From contig CAYTMV010000005.1 in NCBI GenBank assembly GCA_964439015.1, positions 1-64,000 of the forward strand: a DNA stretch of 64,000 bases, given 5' to 3'. The stretch is from Gemmobacter sp964439015. GTDB taxonomy: Bacteria > Pseudomonadota > Alphaproteobacteria > Rhodobacterales > Rhodobacteraceae. The stretch's first letter is position 1, and each line of letters opens with the position of its first letter. Shown piece after piece: positions 42,580-50,744 of the stretch. A program made the translations under genes and the position numbers. The notes under the pieces are model-generated. The model was not told the DNA's origin. It worked only from the letters and a program-made list of their open reading frames with translations, and ran no database searches.

Positions 42580-43646
42580 GCCTTGGCCCCCTTTTTTCCT
42601 GACCCGAGAAGTGGGGCGGCGGTGCTGTCCAGCGGCCAGCGCGGTCGCGCCTGAAGGTCGAAGCCGTCGCGGTGCCCCTGTTGCAGCCGCTCGATCCCGG
42701 CCCAGGCAATCATCGCGGCGTTGTCGGTGCAAAGCCGCAACGGCGGCGCCAGAAACCGGACATCGAGATGGGCGCACAGCGTCTGCAATCCGGCGCGGAT
42801 CTCGGTATTGGCAGCCACACCGCCCGCGACGGCCAGCAAGGTGAACCCGGTTTCGGCCAAGGCGCGGCGGGTCTTTTCGACCAGAACATCTGCGACCGCG
42901 CGTTGAAAACCGGCGCAAAGGTCAGCGCGATCTTGCTGATAAAGGCCGCCCTGCGCGGCGATCACCCCATCACGCGCCCGTAACACGGCGGTTTTTAGAC
43001 CGGAAAAGCTCATGTCGCAGCCCGGACGGTCCAGAAGGGGGCGGGGAAGGGAAAATCGGCGCGGGTCGCCACGCTGGGCTTCAGCCTGAACCGAAGGTCC
43101 ACCCGGTTGCGGCAAAGCCAGCACCTTGGCGACCTTGTCGAAGGCCTCGCCCGGGGCATCGTCGATCGAGCCGCCCAGCCGGTGAAAACTCTCGGGTCCG
43201 GCTACGGCCAGAAATTGGCAATGCCCGCCAGAAACCAGCAGCATCAGGTAGGGAAAGGACACCTGATCGGTCAGGCGTGGGGTCAGCGCGTGGCCGGCAA
43301 GATGGTTGACGCCGATCAACGGCAACCCCGTCGCGGCGGCCAGACCCTTGGCACACATCACCCCAGATAGCACGCCGCCGATCAGGCCGGGCCCTGCGGT
43401 CACCGCGATGGCGTCCAGGTCGCGCAGGGTTACTCCCGCCTGCTCCAGCGCCTGTTCGACGCAAAGATCCACCCGCTCGGCATGGGCGCGGGCGGCAAGT
43501 TCTGGCACCACGCCGCCGAAGGGCGCATGCAACGCAACTTGCCCTTCAACCACCGAGGACAGGATTTCAGGTGCCGCGGTCAGCCTGACCACGGCGGCGG
43601 CAGTGTCGTCGCAAGAGCTTTCGATGCCAAGAACGGTGAGTGACAT
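42576..43646 (-). CDS. tsaD: tRNA threonylcarbamoyladenosine transferase TsaD
   Basis: TsaD transfers the threonylcarbamoyl group to A37 of ANN-decoding tRNAs. The 356-residue protein has MSLTVLGIESSCDDTAAAVV at its start and the metal-binding HLAGH (HxxxH, near residue 113). SGGHCQFLAV and GGVAANTEIRAGL follow. The chosen ATG sits 45 bp from divergent hemD. It heads the tsaD-gpsA-yciI-EVE series. Its complex partner tsaE is at 30198-30665. Confidence 0.96.
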   Translation of the reverse strand: MSLTVLGIESSCDDTAAAVVRLTAAPEILSSVVEGQVALHAPFGGVVPELAARAHAERVDLCVEQALEQAGVTLRDLDAIAVTAGPGLIGGVLSGVMCAKGLAAATGLPLIGVNHLAGHALTPRLTDQVSFPYLMLLVSGGHCQFLAVAGPESFHRLGGSIDDAPGEAFDKVAKVLALPQPGGPSVQAEAQRGDPRRFSLPRPLLDRPGCDMSFSGLKTAVLRARDGVIAAQGGLYQQDRADLCAGFQRAVADVLVEKTRRALAETGFTLLAVAGGVAANTEIRAGLQTLCAHLDVRFLAPPLRLCTDNAAMIAWAGIERLQQGHRDGFDLQARPRWPLDSTAAPLLGSGKKGAKA

Positions 43647-43691
43647 GTTGCGCAGTTGATCGGGGCCTGTCCGGCAGGTAACACCCTGAGC

Positions 43692-44441
43692 ATGTGCAAG
43701 CAATCCTTCCCCCCGGTTCTGCTGACGCGCCCCGCCGCGCAATCCGCACGATTTGCGCAGGTTCTGGAGCGTCAGTTCCCGGGAATCGCAGTGCATCATG
43801 CTCCGTTGATCGCGCCTGAATTTTTGCAGGCCACCTTTCCACATCGGGAATTTGCTGCGGTGATCTTCACTTCGGAAACCGGGGTTGAGGGGGTTCGGCG
43901 GTTGATGCGTGGCGATCGACCGCACTTGCCGCGAACGGCATTCTGCGTGGGCGGACGCACCGCCGAGGCCGCGCGGCGGGCGGGGTTTGAGGCGATCTCG
44001 GCCGAAGGGGATGTGCATGCGCTGGAGGCTCTGATCCGGGCCTCGGCGCCTAAGGGTCCGCTTTTGCATGTCAGGGGCGAGGATGCCGCCGGTGACCTGG
44101 TGGGCAGTTTGAAAAAGGCCGGCTTAGAGACGGATTCCTTGGTAGTTTACGCCCAGAGACCGCAGCCTTTGGCGTCTACCGCGCGGGCTTTGCTGGCTGC
44201 GCCGGGCAAGGTGATCGTGCCGCTGTTTTCGCCGCGCACAGCGCGAATCTTTGTCGAAGCATGTCGCGAATTACCACTGAGCGCTGCGCTTCTGGTGGCG
44301 GTCATTTCGCAGAATGCGGCGGATGCCTTGGCGGATTTGCCGGTGGCGGCCCTGCAGATCGCAGCCACGCCGGACGCAGCCGGTATGCAAGACGCAATTG
44401 CGCGCATCGTCGAGGTTGAGGCGGGGCGTCGCAATCACTAG
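43692..44441 (+). CDS. hemD: Uroporphyrinogen-III synthase
   Basis: HemD cyclises hydroxymethylbilane to uroporphyrinogen III in haem synthesis. The 249-residue protein is of the usual divergent type. It has LLTRPAAQSARFAQVL at the N-terminus, VIFTSETGVEGVRRL, FCVGGRTAEAARRAGFEA and LLHVRGEDAAGDL, ending with the second domain PLFSPRTARIFV. The family has few invariant residues, so context helps: it precedes mic60 and hemY-like genes as in other alphaproteobacteria. Confidence 0.9.
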   Translation: MCKQSFPPVLLTRPAAQSARFAQVLERQFPGIAVHHAPLIAPEFLQATFPHREFAAVIFTSETGVEGVRRLMRGDRPHLPRTAFCVGGRTAEAARRAGFEAISAEGDVHALEALIRASAPKGPLLHVRGEDAAGDLVGSLKKAGLETDSLVVYAQRPQPLASTARALLAAPGKVIVPLFSPRTARIFVEACRELPLSAALLVAVISQNAADALADLPVAALQIAATPDAAGMQDAIARIVEVEAGRRNH

Positions 44442-44469
44442 TTTGACAGCAAGCGAGGGGGAGATTGGC

Positions 44470-45489
44470 ATGAGCGAGACGGATACGGCCAAGGCCACCG
44501 AGGCGGCGATTGACGCGGTCGAGGCGGCGCCCGCTGCTGTCGAACCGCCTGACGAGGCGAGCAAACTGCCAGAGCCGCCCAAGCCTCGCCGCCGGAGTGG
44601 CATTGGATTTCTAGCCTTGTTGTTGGGGGGCGCTTTGGCCGCCGGTGGCGGGTTTGCGCTTGCACGGTTTGTGCCTGAAGGTTGGCCTTTGGCCGATCCG
44701 CCGGGACTGATGGCCGCGCAGCAGGCACTGGCGGAACAGCAAGCGATCCTCGACGATCTCCAGTCGCGGCTTGTGGCGCTGGAGGCGGCTCCGGCCGCTG
44801 AAACGGATCCGCTGCTGCAAGAGGTGCAGGCCCGAGTATCGGCCCTTGAGGCGCGGCCCGAAGTGGCGGATGTCGAAGGTCTTGCCGCGTTGAAGGCCGA
44901 GGTCGAGACCCTTCGCGCAGTTGTCACCGCCCCTACTGCCCAGATGCAGGCAGAGGCAGAAGCGCGTTTGGCCGATGCCAAGGCGCAGGCCGATGCGATG
45001 CGTGCCGCCGCCGAAGCGGATGCTGCCGCAGCCAGACGTGAGGCGGCGCTGGTTTCTTTGCGGGCGGCGTTTGACTCTGGCTTGCCGCTTCAGCCAGCAC
45101 TGGACGCGCTTGGGGCAGAAAACGTCACAATTCCAGCGGAATTGACGAGCGACGTGCCATCGTTGGTTGCGCTGCAAGAGGGATTTGCACCTGCGGCACG
45201 GCAGGCACTGACCGATGCGCGGCTGGCCGATCCCGGGCCTGATCTGGGCTCGCGTCTGACCAGTTTCCTCGCAGCGCAGACCGGCGCGCGTTCGCTTTCG
45301 CCTAAGGAAGGGGACAGTGTGGATGCCATCCTGTCGCGTGCCGAAGCGGCGCTGGTGGCGGGGGATCTGGATGCCACGCTGTCAGAACTGCAAGCCCTGC
45401 CGCAAGCTGCGCTGCCTGCGTTTGAAACCTGGCTGGCAGATGCCCGCCGCCGTCAGGCTGCCGCTGCAGCACTGGCGCAGATGACCTGA
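44470..45489 (+). CDS. Mitofilin (Mic60)-family inner-membrane protein
   Basis: This 339-residue protein has an acidic N-terminus, one membrane helix (about 44-67, GFLALLLGGALAAGGGFAL), a long Ala/Glu-rich coiled coil (about 75-195) and a C-terminal helical domain. That is the layout of alphaproteobacterial Mic60, which shapes intracytoplasmic or inner-membrane folds and is homologous to the mitochondrial crista organiser. Its position between hemD and a hemY-like gene is the conserved location of bacterial mic60. GAGGGGGA precedes the ATG. Confidence 0.86.
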   Translation: MSETDTAKATEAAIDAVEAAPAAVEPPDEASKLPEPPKPRRRSGIGFLALLLGGALAAGGGFALARFVPEGWPLADPPGLMAAQQALAEQQAILDDLQSRLVALEAAPAAETDPLLQEVQARVSALEARPEVADVEGLAALKAEVETLRAVVTAPTAQMQAEAEARLADAKAQADAMRAAAEADAAAARREAALVSLRAAFDSGLPLQPALDALGAENVTIPAELTSDVPSLVALQEGFAPAARQALTDARLADPGPDLGSRLTSFLAAQTGARSLSPKEGDSVDAILSRAEAALVAGDLDATLSELQALPQAALPAFETWLADARRRQAAAAALAQMT

Positions 45490-45502
45490 GGGAGAGGCGC
45501 CG

Positions 45503-47002
45503 ATGCTTTGGTCGTTGCTGAAAGTCCTGATCTTCGTGTCACTTGTGGCTGGCCTGACTTGGGGGGCGGACGCGCTGCTGGCCTCGGGTCAGGGGCTGCG
45601 GATCGCCTTTGCGGGGATGGAGTTCACCCTAGGTCCGTTGCAAGCGGTGGTTTTGGTTTTGGCGCTGGTGATTGTGCTGTGGTTGGCCATGGCGCTGGTG
45701 GGTTTGCTGGTGGCGTTTCTGCGGTTTCTGAACGGGGATGAAACCGCGCTCAGCCGCTATTTTGATCGCAGCCGCGAGAGAAAGGGGTTTCAGGCCCTGT
45801 CCGAAGGCATGCTGGCACTGGCGGCCGGGGAAAATCGGGTGGCGCTGTCGCGTGCGGTGCGGGCCGAGCGGCTGTTGCAAAAGCCCGAGTTGACGAGCCT
45901 TCTGGTCGCCCAATCTGCAGAGGCCATCGGCGATCATCGCCGCGCCGAGGAGGCATGGAAGGCGCTTCTGACCCATGATGCCTCGCGTTTTGTCGGGGTA
46001 AAGGGACTGCTGGCGCAGCGCCTGGCTGCGGGGGACGCAGAGACCGCGCGCAAGCTGGCCGAGAAGGCCCTGGAGCTGAAGCCGCGGAATGTCGAAATGC
46101 AGGATGTCCTGTTGAAACTGCAATCCGAAGCTCAGGATTGGACGGGTGCCCGCAACACGCTGGCCGCAAAGCTCAAATCCGGTACAGTGCCGAAGGACTT
46201 GTATCGTCGGCGCGACGCGATCCTGGCGTTGCAAGAGGCAAGCGGGGTGCTGGACGAAAACGCCAGCGCCGAGGCGCGGGAGGCGGCGATTGCCGCCAAC
46301 AAACTGTCGCCTGACCTGATACCCGCTGCCGCGATGGCCGCACGTCAACTTGCTGCAAAGGGCGATACCAAGGGTGCTGCGCGGGTGATTCGTCGCGCAT
46401 GGGAGGCGCAGCCGCATCCCGATCTGGCTGCGGCCTTTGCCGATATCGTCCCGGATGAGACCCCGGCGCAACGGCTGCGGCGGTTTCGCATGATGACAGA
46501 TGTGCGGCCCGACCACCCGGAAACGCGGATGTTGCTGGCCGAGCTTGAGATCGCGGCCGAGGATTTTCCCGCGGCCCGGCGTGCGCTGGGCGATCTGGCC
46601 ACCAGCCACCCCACCCGCCGCGCGCTGAGCCTGATGGCCGCGATCGAGCGGGGCTCTGGTGCCGATGAGGCGGAGGTGCGCGCCTGGCTGGCACGGGCGC
46701 TGACAGCGCCACGTGGCCCGCAATGGTGCTGTGACAAGTGTAAGGCGATCCACGCACATTGGGGGCCGATCTGCGACAATTGCGGCGGTTTCGACACGCT
46801 CAGCTGGCGCGAGCCGGTCGAGGCCGACGGACCTTCTGCCACCGGTGCCGAGCTGCTGCCTCTGCTGGTCAAGCCCGCCGCCCGTCCTGCGCCGTCACCG
46901 GCCAAGGATACGGTCGTCGAAGAGCCGATCATCGAGGAGATTCTGCCAGAGAAGGACGACGAACCGATAGACCTTGCCGCCATCGCCCGATCTGCAAATT
47001 AG
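45503..47002 (+). CDS. HemY-like TPR membrane protein with C-terminal zinc ribbon
   Basis: This is a 499-residue protein of the HemY N-terminal family, which is not the protoporphyrinogen oxidase of the same name. Two membrane helices (about 5-25, 45-75) are followed by TPR-like repeats (about 95-390). The C-terminus adds two Cys pairs, C-x2-C in CDKC and CDNC (about 409-427), reminiscent of the rubredoxin-like end of LapB/YciM. An acidic Pro-rich tail follows. It lies 13 bp after mic60. Function in haem or envelope biology is inferred from the operon. Confidence 0.85.
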   Translation: MLWSLLKVLIFVSLVAGLTWGADALLASGQGLRIAFAGMEFTLGPLQAVVLVLALVIVLWLAMALVGLLVAFLRFLNGDETALSRYFDRSRERKGFQALSEGMLALAAGENRVALSRAVRAERLLQKPELTSLLVAQSAEAIGDHRRAEEAWKALLTHDASRFVGVKGLLAQRLAAGDAETARKLAEKALELKPRNVEMQDVLLKLQSEAQDWTGARNTLAAKLKSGTVPKDLYRRRDAILALQEASGVLDENASAEAREAAIAANKLSPDLIPAAAMAARQLAAKGDTKGAARVIRRAWEAQPHPDLAAAFADIVPDETPAQRLRRFRMMTDVRPDHPETRMLLAELEIAAEDFPAARRALGDLATSHPTRRALSLMAAIERGSGADEAEVRAWLARALTAPRGPQWCCDKCKAIHAHWGPICDNCGGFDTLSWREPVEADGPSATGAELLPLLVKPAARPAPSPAKDTVVEEPIIEEILPEKDDEPIDLAAIARSAN

Positions 47003-47045
47003 GGCTACACACCCGCCGCTTTAGGTGCTAACAGCGCGCCACCGG

Positions 47046-47121
47046 GCCGGTGTAGCTCAGCTGGTAGAGCACGTCATTCGTAATGATGGGGTCGGGGGTT
47101 CGAGTCCCTTCACCGGCACCA
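47046..47121 (+). tRNA. tRNA-Thr (anticodon CGU)
   Basis: A 76-base cloverleaf includes an encoded CCA. The acceptor GCCGGTG pairs with CACCGGC, the D arm is GCTC...GAGC, and the anticodon loop TTCGTAA gives CGU, which reads ACG. The T arm carries TTCGAGT. It is followed by a strong terminator. Confidence 0.95.
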
Positions 47122-47147
47122 GCTTTCCACGGAAAGTTGCCGCAAAT

Positions 47148-47170
47148 GCCGCCCTTCGGGGCGGCTTTTT
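47148..47170 (+). terminator. Intrinsic terminator after tRNA-Thr
   Basis: GCCGCCC-TTCG-GGGCGGC, a 7-bp GC stem with a stable UUCG loop, is followed by five T residues. It should end the tRNA transcript and insulate the spike cassette. Confidence 0.92.
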
Positions 47171-47253
47171 GTTTGGTCTGGCACCGTGTTGCGCCGGCTG
47201 GCTTTGCATCGGGCGCAGTGTTCGGCTCCGGTAAGGCAATCACCGCGATGGTT

Positions 47254-47275
47254 TCCGTTGATGCGATCCAACGGA
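47254..47275 (+). repeat. Hairpin covering the ribosome-binding site of the spike-base gene
   Basis: TCCGTTG and CAACGGA pair around an 8-base loop, ending 9 bases before the ATG at 47285. The GGAG ribosome site (47273-47276) is mostly inside the 3' arm, so folding would hide it. Confidence 0.5.
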
Positions 47276-47284
47276 GTGACACCC

Positions 47285-47551
47285 ATGACCAACCCTTTCG
47301 AGAACCGCACGTCATCGCTGGCCGGTCCTGCAAACGACATGCTGCCGGTGACGCCCTCTGACATGACAGACCTGCCGCACGTCGCCTTGGGGCTTTACAT
47401 CGAAACCGGCGGAACCCTGTCGATCGTCACCGAAACCGGTCTGGCGCGTGTCGTAGCGGTGGCGGATTTTTCGATCCTGCCAGTTGGGGTGCGACGGGTG
47501 AATGCCACGGGCACCACGGCGAGCGGTATTCACGCGATGGTTCTGGCATGA
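47285..47551 (+). CDS. ghsA: GTA/phage head-spike base protein (GhsA, Rcc01079 family)
   Basis: This 88-residue protein has the opening MTNPFENRTSSLAGPANDMLPV and continues TPSDMTDLPHVALGLYIETGG. I recognise this as the spike-base family named after Rhodobacter capsulatus Rcc01079 (GhsA), one of two proteins forming the head spikes of the gene transfer agent RcGTA. The C-terminal half is a compact beta-rich stretch ending RVNATGTTASGIHAMVLA. It overlaps the next gene by 4 bp. No other capsid, portal or terminase gene is in the window. Confidence 0.78.
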   Translation: MTNPFENRTSSLAGPANDMLPVTPSDMTDLPHVALGLYIETGGTLSIVTETGLARVVAVADFSILPVGVRRVNATGTTASGIHAMVLA

Positions 47552-48468
47552 AGATCGTCAGCGATCTGAGCCTGACCGGCAGACCGATCCGACGCGCCGC
47601 GATGGCGCCGCGTCTTTTGCTGGACTTCATGGACGGCGCGCTGCCCGATGGCGTCAGCTTTACCCGTGCGGGGTCTGCCACCTATTTCGACGCGGCGGGG
47701 GTGCTGCGGACGGCGCTCGCGGATGTGCCGCGCTTTGACCATGATCCTATGTCGGGGGCGTTGCGCGGGCTGCTGGTAGAGCCGAGCGCGACGAACCGGC
47801 TGCTGAACAGTGGATTTGCAGGTGGTGCCGCCGGAACGCCCGGCACAGCCCCAACGTCATGGTCATTCAACGCCAGCAACGGATCAACCGCGTATCCGGC
47901 CACGGGTCAGGTCGCGATGACTGTCACCGCAGGGCGTCATATCATTGGCCCCAACATCACCATCCAACCCGGCGAAACGCAGACTTGGTCTGTGACAATC
48001 CTTGCCAACCCGGACGCAAACAAGCTGCAACAGTTGTTCTGGCCGACATTCGCAAACGGCGGGGGCGTGGCATCACTGACTTTTCTTGCCAACGGTGTAG
48101 GCGTCTGGCCGGCGAGTCATGTGCCTGTGCCTGGCGAACGGATTTCAGCCGTGCTCGTCAATGGTCCATGGGTTTCAAATTACACGTTCCGGCTGGGCGT
48201 CGGGTGTATTGGTGTCGCCACCGGAGCAGCGACATTTGTCAACCCGCAGGCTGAGGTTGGTGCCACCCCGACCTCCTACATCCCCACCACAACCGCAGCC
48301 GCGACCCGCGCCGCAGATCAGCCCCGCATCACCGCCAATCACGGCACCCGTGACCTGCGCGTGACGACCGAAGCCGGGGTGCAGGAGCTGACTGCGCAGG
48401 CGCTGACGGGTAGCTATTGGCCCGCGCTGACCGGGCCGCAACGCATTCGCAAGATCGAGGTGCTGTGA
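47548..48468 (+). CDS. ghsB: Phage-type head-spike/fiber protein (GhsB-like)
   Basis: This is a 306-residue protein. Its N-terminal part (LLLDFMDGALPDGVSFTRAGSATYFDAAGVLR, read in two pieces) and the motif LLVEPSATNRLLNSGF are typical of phage head fibers with carbohydrate-binding-like modules. The middle is a beta-rich Gly/Thr module ending in PQAEVGATPTSYIPTTTAAATRAAD (also split here). In R. capsulatus, GhsB with GhsA binds the host capsule. Overlap with the spike-base gene (4 bp) and the next gene (1 bp) makes a tight cassette. Confidence 0.72.
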   Translation: MKIVSDLSLTGRPIRRAAMAPRLLLDFMDGALPDGVSFTRAGSATYFDAAGVLRTALADVPRFDHDPMSGALRGLLVEPSATNRLLNSGFAGGAAGTPGTAPTSWSFNASNGSTAYPATGQVAMTVTAGRHIIGPNITIQPGETQTWSVTILANPDANKLQQLFWPTFANGGGVASLTFLANGVGVWPASHVPVPGERISAVLVNGPWVSNYTFRLGVGCIGVATGAATFVNPQAEVGATPTSYIPTTTAAATRAADQPRITANHGTRDLRVTTEAGVQELTAQALTGSYWPALTGPQRIRKIEVL

Positions 48469-48842
48469 TGGGCTATCGGGACGCCGTTTTGCACATTGCC
48501 GACCTGCCCGCCTTGGCTGCGGCGATGGCGGCGATTGATCCGTCCGCCGTGGTGGAAGGGCGGTTCAATCTGGACACGACGCCTGCGGTCACGCGCGGCG
48601 CGGCGGCGCTGGTCTATGTGCGCATGTCTGCGGATCAGGCCGCGCAATGGCGGGGGACGCCGGGTGTCACGATCCTCGCACAAGCGCCCTATGGGCCGAA
48701 CGCGGCGGATGAGATCTATGATGCCATCTGGTCCGACCCCGCGGCGCTGGCGCTGTATCGCGCGGTTTATGATCCGCAGCCGGCCATTCAAGAAAATGGG
48801 ACCATTTTGGAACCTTCGCCGAGGTTTGGCGTTCTGTTGTGA
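48468..48842 (+). CDS. Unrecognised protein, third gene of the spike cassette
   Basis: This 124-residue soluble protein starts MGYRDAVLHIADLPALAAAM. It is moderately acidic, has no membrane segment or metal motif, and contains DPSAVVEGRFNLDTTPAVTRGAA and YGPNAADEIYDAIWSDPAAL (each part shorter than a domain). The TGATG junction with the spike gene implies translational coupling. A role in spike assembly or as a small tail or virion component is only a guess from position. I do not recognise the family. Confidence 0.55.
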   Translation: MGYRDAVLHIADLPALAAAMAAIDPSAVVEGRFNLDTTPAVTRGAAALVYVRMSADQAAQWRGTPGVTILAQAPYGPNAADEIYDAIWSDPAALALYRAVYDPQPAIQENGTILEPSPRFGVLL

Positions 48843-48869
48843 GCTGCGGGGGTGCCAGAAAGCGATCCG

Positions 48870-48906
48870 TTGACACAGGCGGGCGGGCATGCGAAGCCCC
48901 GCCTGT
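48870..48906 (+). promoter_or_regulatory. TTGACA with overlapping 9-bp inverted repeat
   Basis: TTGACA at 48870-48875 leads into ACAGGCGGG (48875-48883), which pairs with CCCGCCTGT (48898-48906). The element lies 140 bp before the DUF475 gene and 28 bp after the spike cassette. A hairpin here could be an operator on a promoter or a terminator for the cassette; no clear -10 box was identified. Confidence 0.35.
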
Positions 48907-49045
48907 CCGCTGGCGCGCCGGCGGCAGGGTGACCGGGCCCCTCTGGCGAAGGCAAGCGGCGCTTTCGTGATGTCGGCACCCCTTACGTTCCAACGTGCCG
49001 CGGGAACCGCAACATGATCCTCCAAGGCAAAGCAGGGGTTTTCGC

Positions 49046-50101
49046 ATGAACGCCTCGGTCAAACCTATCAGCGGCTACCTCCGCTGGCCCTTCATTTTCA
49101 CGGCCATCGGTCTGGCGCTGGGTGCCCTGCTGGGCTGGCAATCCACCGGCACTTTGGGTGGTATGGCGACGATCTTTTTCATCTGCACCGTTCTGGCGGT
49201 GCTGGAGATCTCGCTCTCCTTCGACAACGCCATCGTGAATGCGAACAAGCTGAAAGAGATGTCGCCGGTCTGGCAACGCCGCTTCCTGACCTGGGGCATC
49301 ATCATCGCCGTGTTCGGCATGCGGATCATCTTTCCGCTGTTGATCGTGGTGATTGCCGCGAATGTCGGTCCCATTCAGGCGCTGGTCATGGCCGCCGCGC
49401 AGCCCGAGGAATATGCGCGGATCATGCATGACGCGCATCTGCCGATCGCGGCCTTTGGTGGCACCTTCCTGCTGATGGTGGCGCTGAACTTCTTTTTCGA
49501 CCACGAAAAAGACATTCATTGGGTCGAGTGGCTTGAGCGGCGCATGTCTGACTATGCCACCATCAAGGGGGTCGAAGTGGCCTTTGCCCTGGCAGTAATC
49601 CTGCTGTTTTCGCGACTGCTAGAAGGGGCCGAACAAGATGTCTTCGTCTATGCCGCCATCTATGGCCTGTTGACCTATCTTCTGGTCGAGGTTCTGGGTG
49701 GCTTTCTGGACAAGAAGTCAGAGGTTGCTAAAGGCGCCGCCCAAGGTGGGCTGGGGGCATTTCTGTATCTGGAAGTCCTTGACGCGTCGTTCTCTTTCGA
49801 TGGTGTGATCGGTGCCTTCGCGCTGAGCCACAACCTGTTTGTCATCGCCATCGGGCTTGGCATCGGCGCGATGTATGTGCGGGCAATGACCATCATGCTG
49901 GTCGAACGCGGCACGCTGGCCGAGTACCGCTTTCTGGAACACGGCGCGTTCTATGCGATCCTGATCCTGTCGGTGATCATGTATGTGCAGACCCTGGTCC
50001 ATATCCCCGAGGTGATTACCGGTCTGGGTGGCGCCGGATTGATCGGTATCTCGCTCTGGTCTTCGATCCGGTGGAACCGGGCCGAGGGGCAGGAAGCCTG
50101 A
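49046..50101 (+). CDS. TerC-like integral membrane protein (DUF475)
   Basis: This is a 351-residue membrane protein of the DUF475 family in the LysE/TerC superfamily. About eight to nine hydrophobic segments are visible. The two acidic family motifs are LEISLSFDNAIVNA (first half) and LDASFSFDGVIGAFAL (second half), the paired Asp sites expected of TerC-type metal or tellurite transporters. AGGGG lies 7-8 bases before the chosen ATG. The 203-bp upstream region is GC-rich. I could not fit it to a manganese riboswitch. Confidence 0.87.
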   Translation: MNASVKPISGYLRWPFIFTAIGLALGALLGWQSTGTLGGMATIFFICTVLAVLEISLSFDNAIVNANKLKEMSPVWQRRFLTWGIIIAVFGMRIIFPLLIVVIAANVGPIQALVMAAAQPEEYARIMHDAHLPIAAFGGTFLLMVALNFFFDHEKDIHWVEWLERRMSDYATIKGVEVAFALAVILLFSRLLEGAEQDVFVYAAIYGLLTYLLVEVLGGFLDKKSEVAKGAAQGGLGAFLYLEVLDASFSFDGVIGAFALSHNLFVIAIGLGIGAMYVRAMTIMLVERGTLAEYRFLEHGAFYAILILSVIMYVQTLVHIPEVITGLGGAGLIGISLWSSIRWNRAEGQEA

Positions 50102-50108
50102 ACATCCC

Positions 50109-50132
50109 GGGGGGCGCTTGTCGCCCCCCTTT
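50109..50132 (+). terminator. Intrinsic terminator after the DUF475 gene
   Basis: An 8-bp stem (GGGGGGCG with CGCCCCCC) and a 5-base loop, then three T residues, 7 bp after the stop. Its last base coincides with the stop codon of the convergent small gene. Confidence 0.75.
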
Positions 50133-50284
50133 CAATGCAGCGGCTTCTCCGGGGGCGGGTCAAGCCGTTGCATCGGCCATCCGGGACGCCTGACTTGTGC
50201 CTCTTGCCGCAAGTTCGCAGCGCGGGCCTCCAGCCGCCGGATTTCGGCCCGGATTTCTGCAAGTTCATCACGCGGAGTCTGCAT
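50132..50284 (-). CDS. Small coiled-coil protein
   Basis: This is a 50-residue product, MQTPRDELAEIRAEIRRLEA and onward. The first 30 residues form a heptad-like coiled coil, followed by a basic Pro-rich tail. AGGGAGA lies 7 bases before the ATG, and the frame is compact. The upstream part of a longer frame (to 50407) has no ribosome site and no coil. Function is unknown. It is convergent with the DUF475 gene and divergent from the gene at 50448. Confidence 0.6.
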   Translation of the reverse strand: MQTPRDELAEIRAEIRRLEARAANLRQEAQVRRPGWPMQRLDPPPEKPLH

Positions 50285-50447
50285 CGGGTTTCTCCCTTTC
50301 TTCGCTGTCAGTTCAGCAAGGATCGGTTGATTTGCAGTTAATCGGGGCGTTTGATGGAATCTTTCGTGTAGCTTCCGTAACGTCACACTGGCGCTGAAGG
50401 CCGACAAGCCCCACCCTCATCGCCTGAACCCGTTTCATGGTGCCCAG

Positions 50448-50738
50448 ATGTTCGATTCTCCGATGCAGATGTTGAAGCTGATGGCCCAGACCGGCCAAGT
50501 GATGGCCGAGGCGCAAACCGTCATTACGCTGCGCATGATGGGTATGGCGGGGCTTTGGCCCGTCTCCAAGCATGAGAACAGCCGGATGGTCGCCGAGAAG
50601 ACCGCTGCGGTCATGGCCTCTTCAAGAGCTGCCAGTCGGGCGCTTGCGGCAGGCAAGATGCCGGCCGAAGTGGCGCTGGCCGCGCTGAAACCGGTGCGCG
50701 CGCGCACCAAGCGCAATGTCACGCGGCTGACCAAATAG
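50448..50738 (+). CDS. Small Met/Ala-rich protein of the 'antifreeze-like' annotation group
   Basis: This is a 96-residue helical protein. The N-terminal half is Met-rich (MFDSPMQMLKLMAQTGQVM, LRMMGMAGLW). The C-terminal half is Ala/Lys-rich and basic (RARTKRNVTRLTK). Similar small proteins are common in Rhodobacterales and are often labelled antifreeze protein on weak alanine-rich similarity. A phasin-like or membrane-surface role is equally possible. No good ribosome site precedes the ATG. A bidirectional terminator follows. Confidence 0.68.
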   Translation: MFDSPMQMLKLMAQTGQVMAEAQTVITLRMMGMAGLWPVSKHENSRMVAEKTAAVMASSRAASRALAAGKMPAEVALAALKPVRARTKRNVTRLTK

Positions 50739-50744
50739 GTGCAT

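Noticed and set aside
48843..49045. yybP-ykoY manganese riboswitch before the TerC-like gene
   Set aside because: TerC-type genes often have one, but the conserved loop sequences could not be recognised. A covariance-model search would settle it.
48843..49045. Attachment-site repeat of the tRNA-Thr 3' end beyond the spike cassette
   Set aside because: No copy of the T-arm/acceptor sequence was found, and no integrase gene is nearby.
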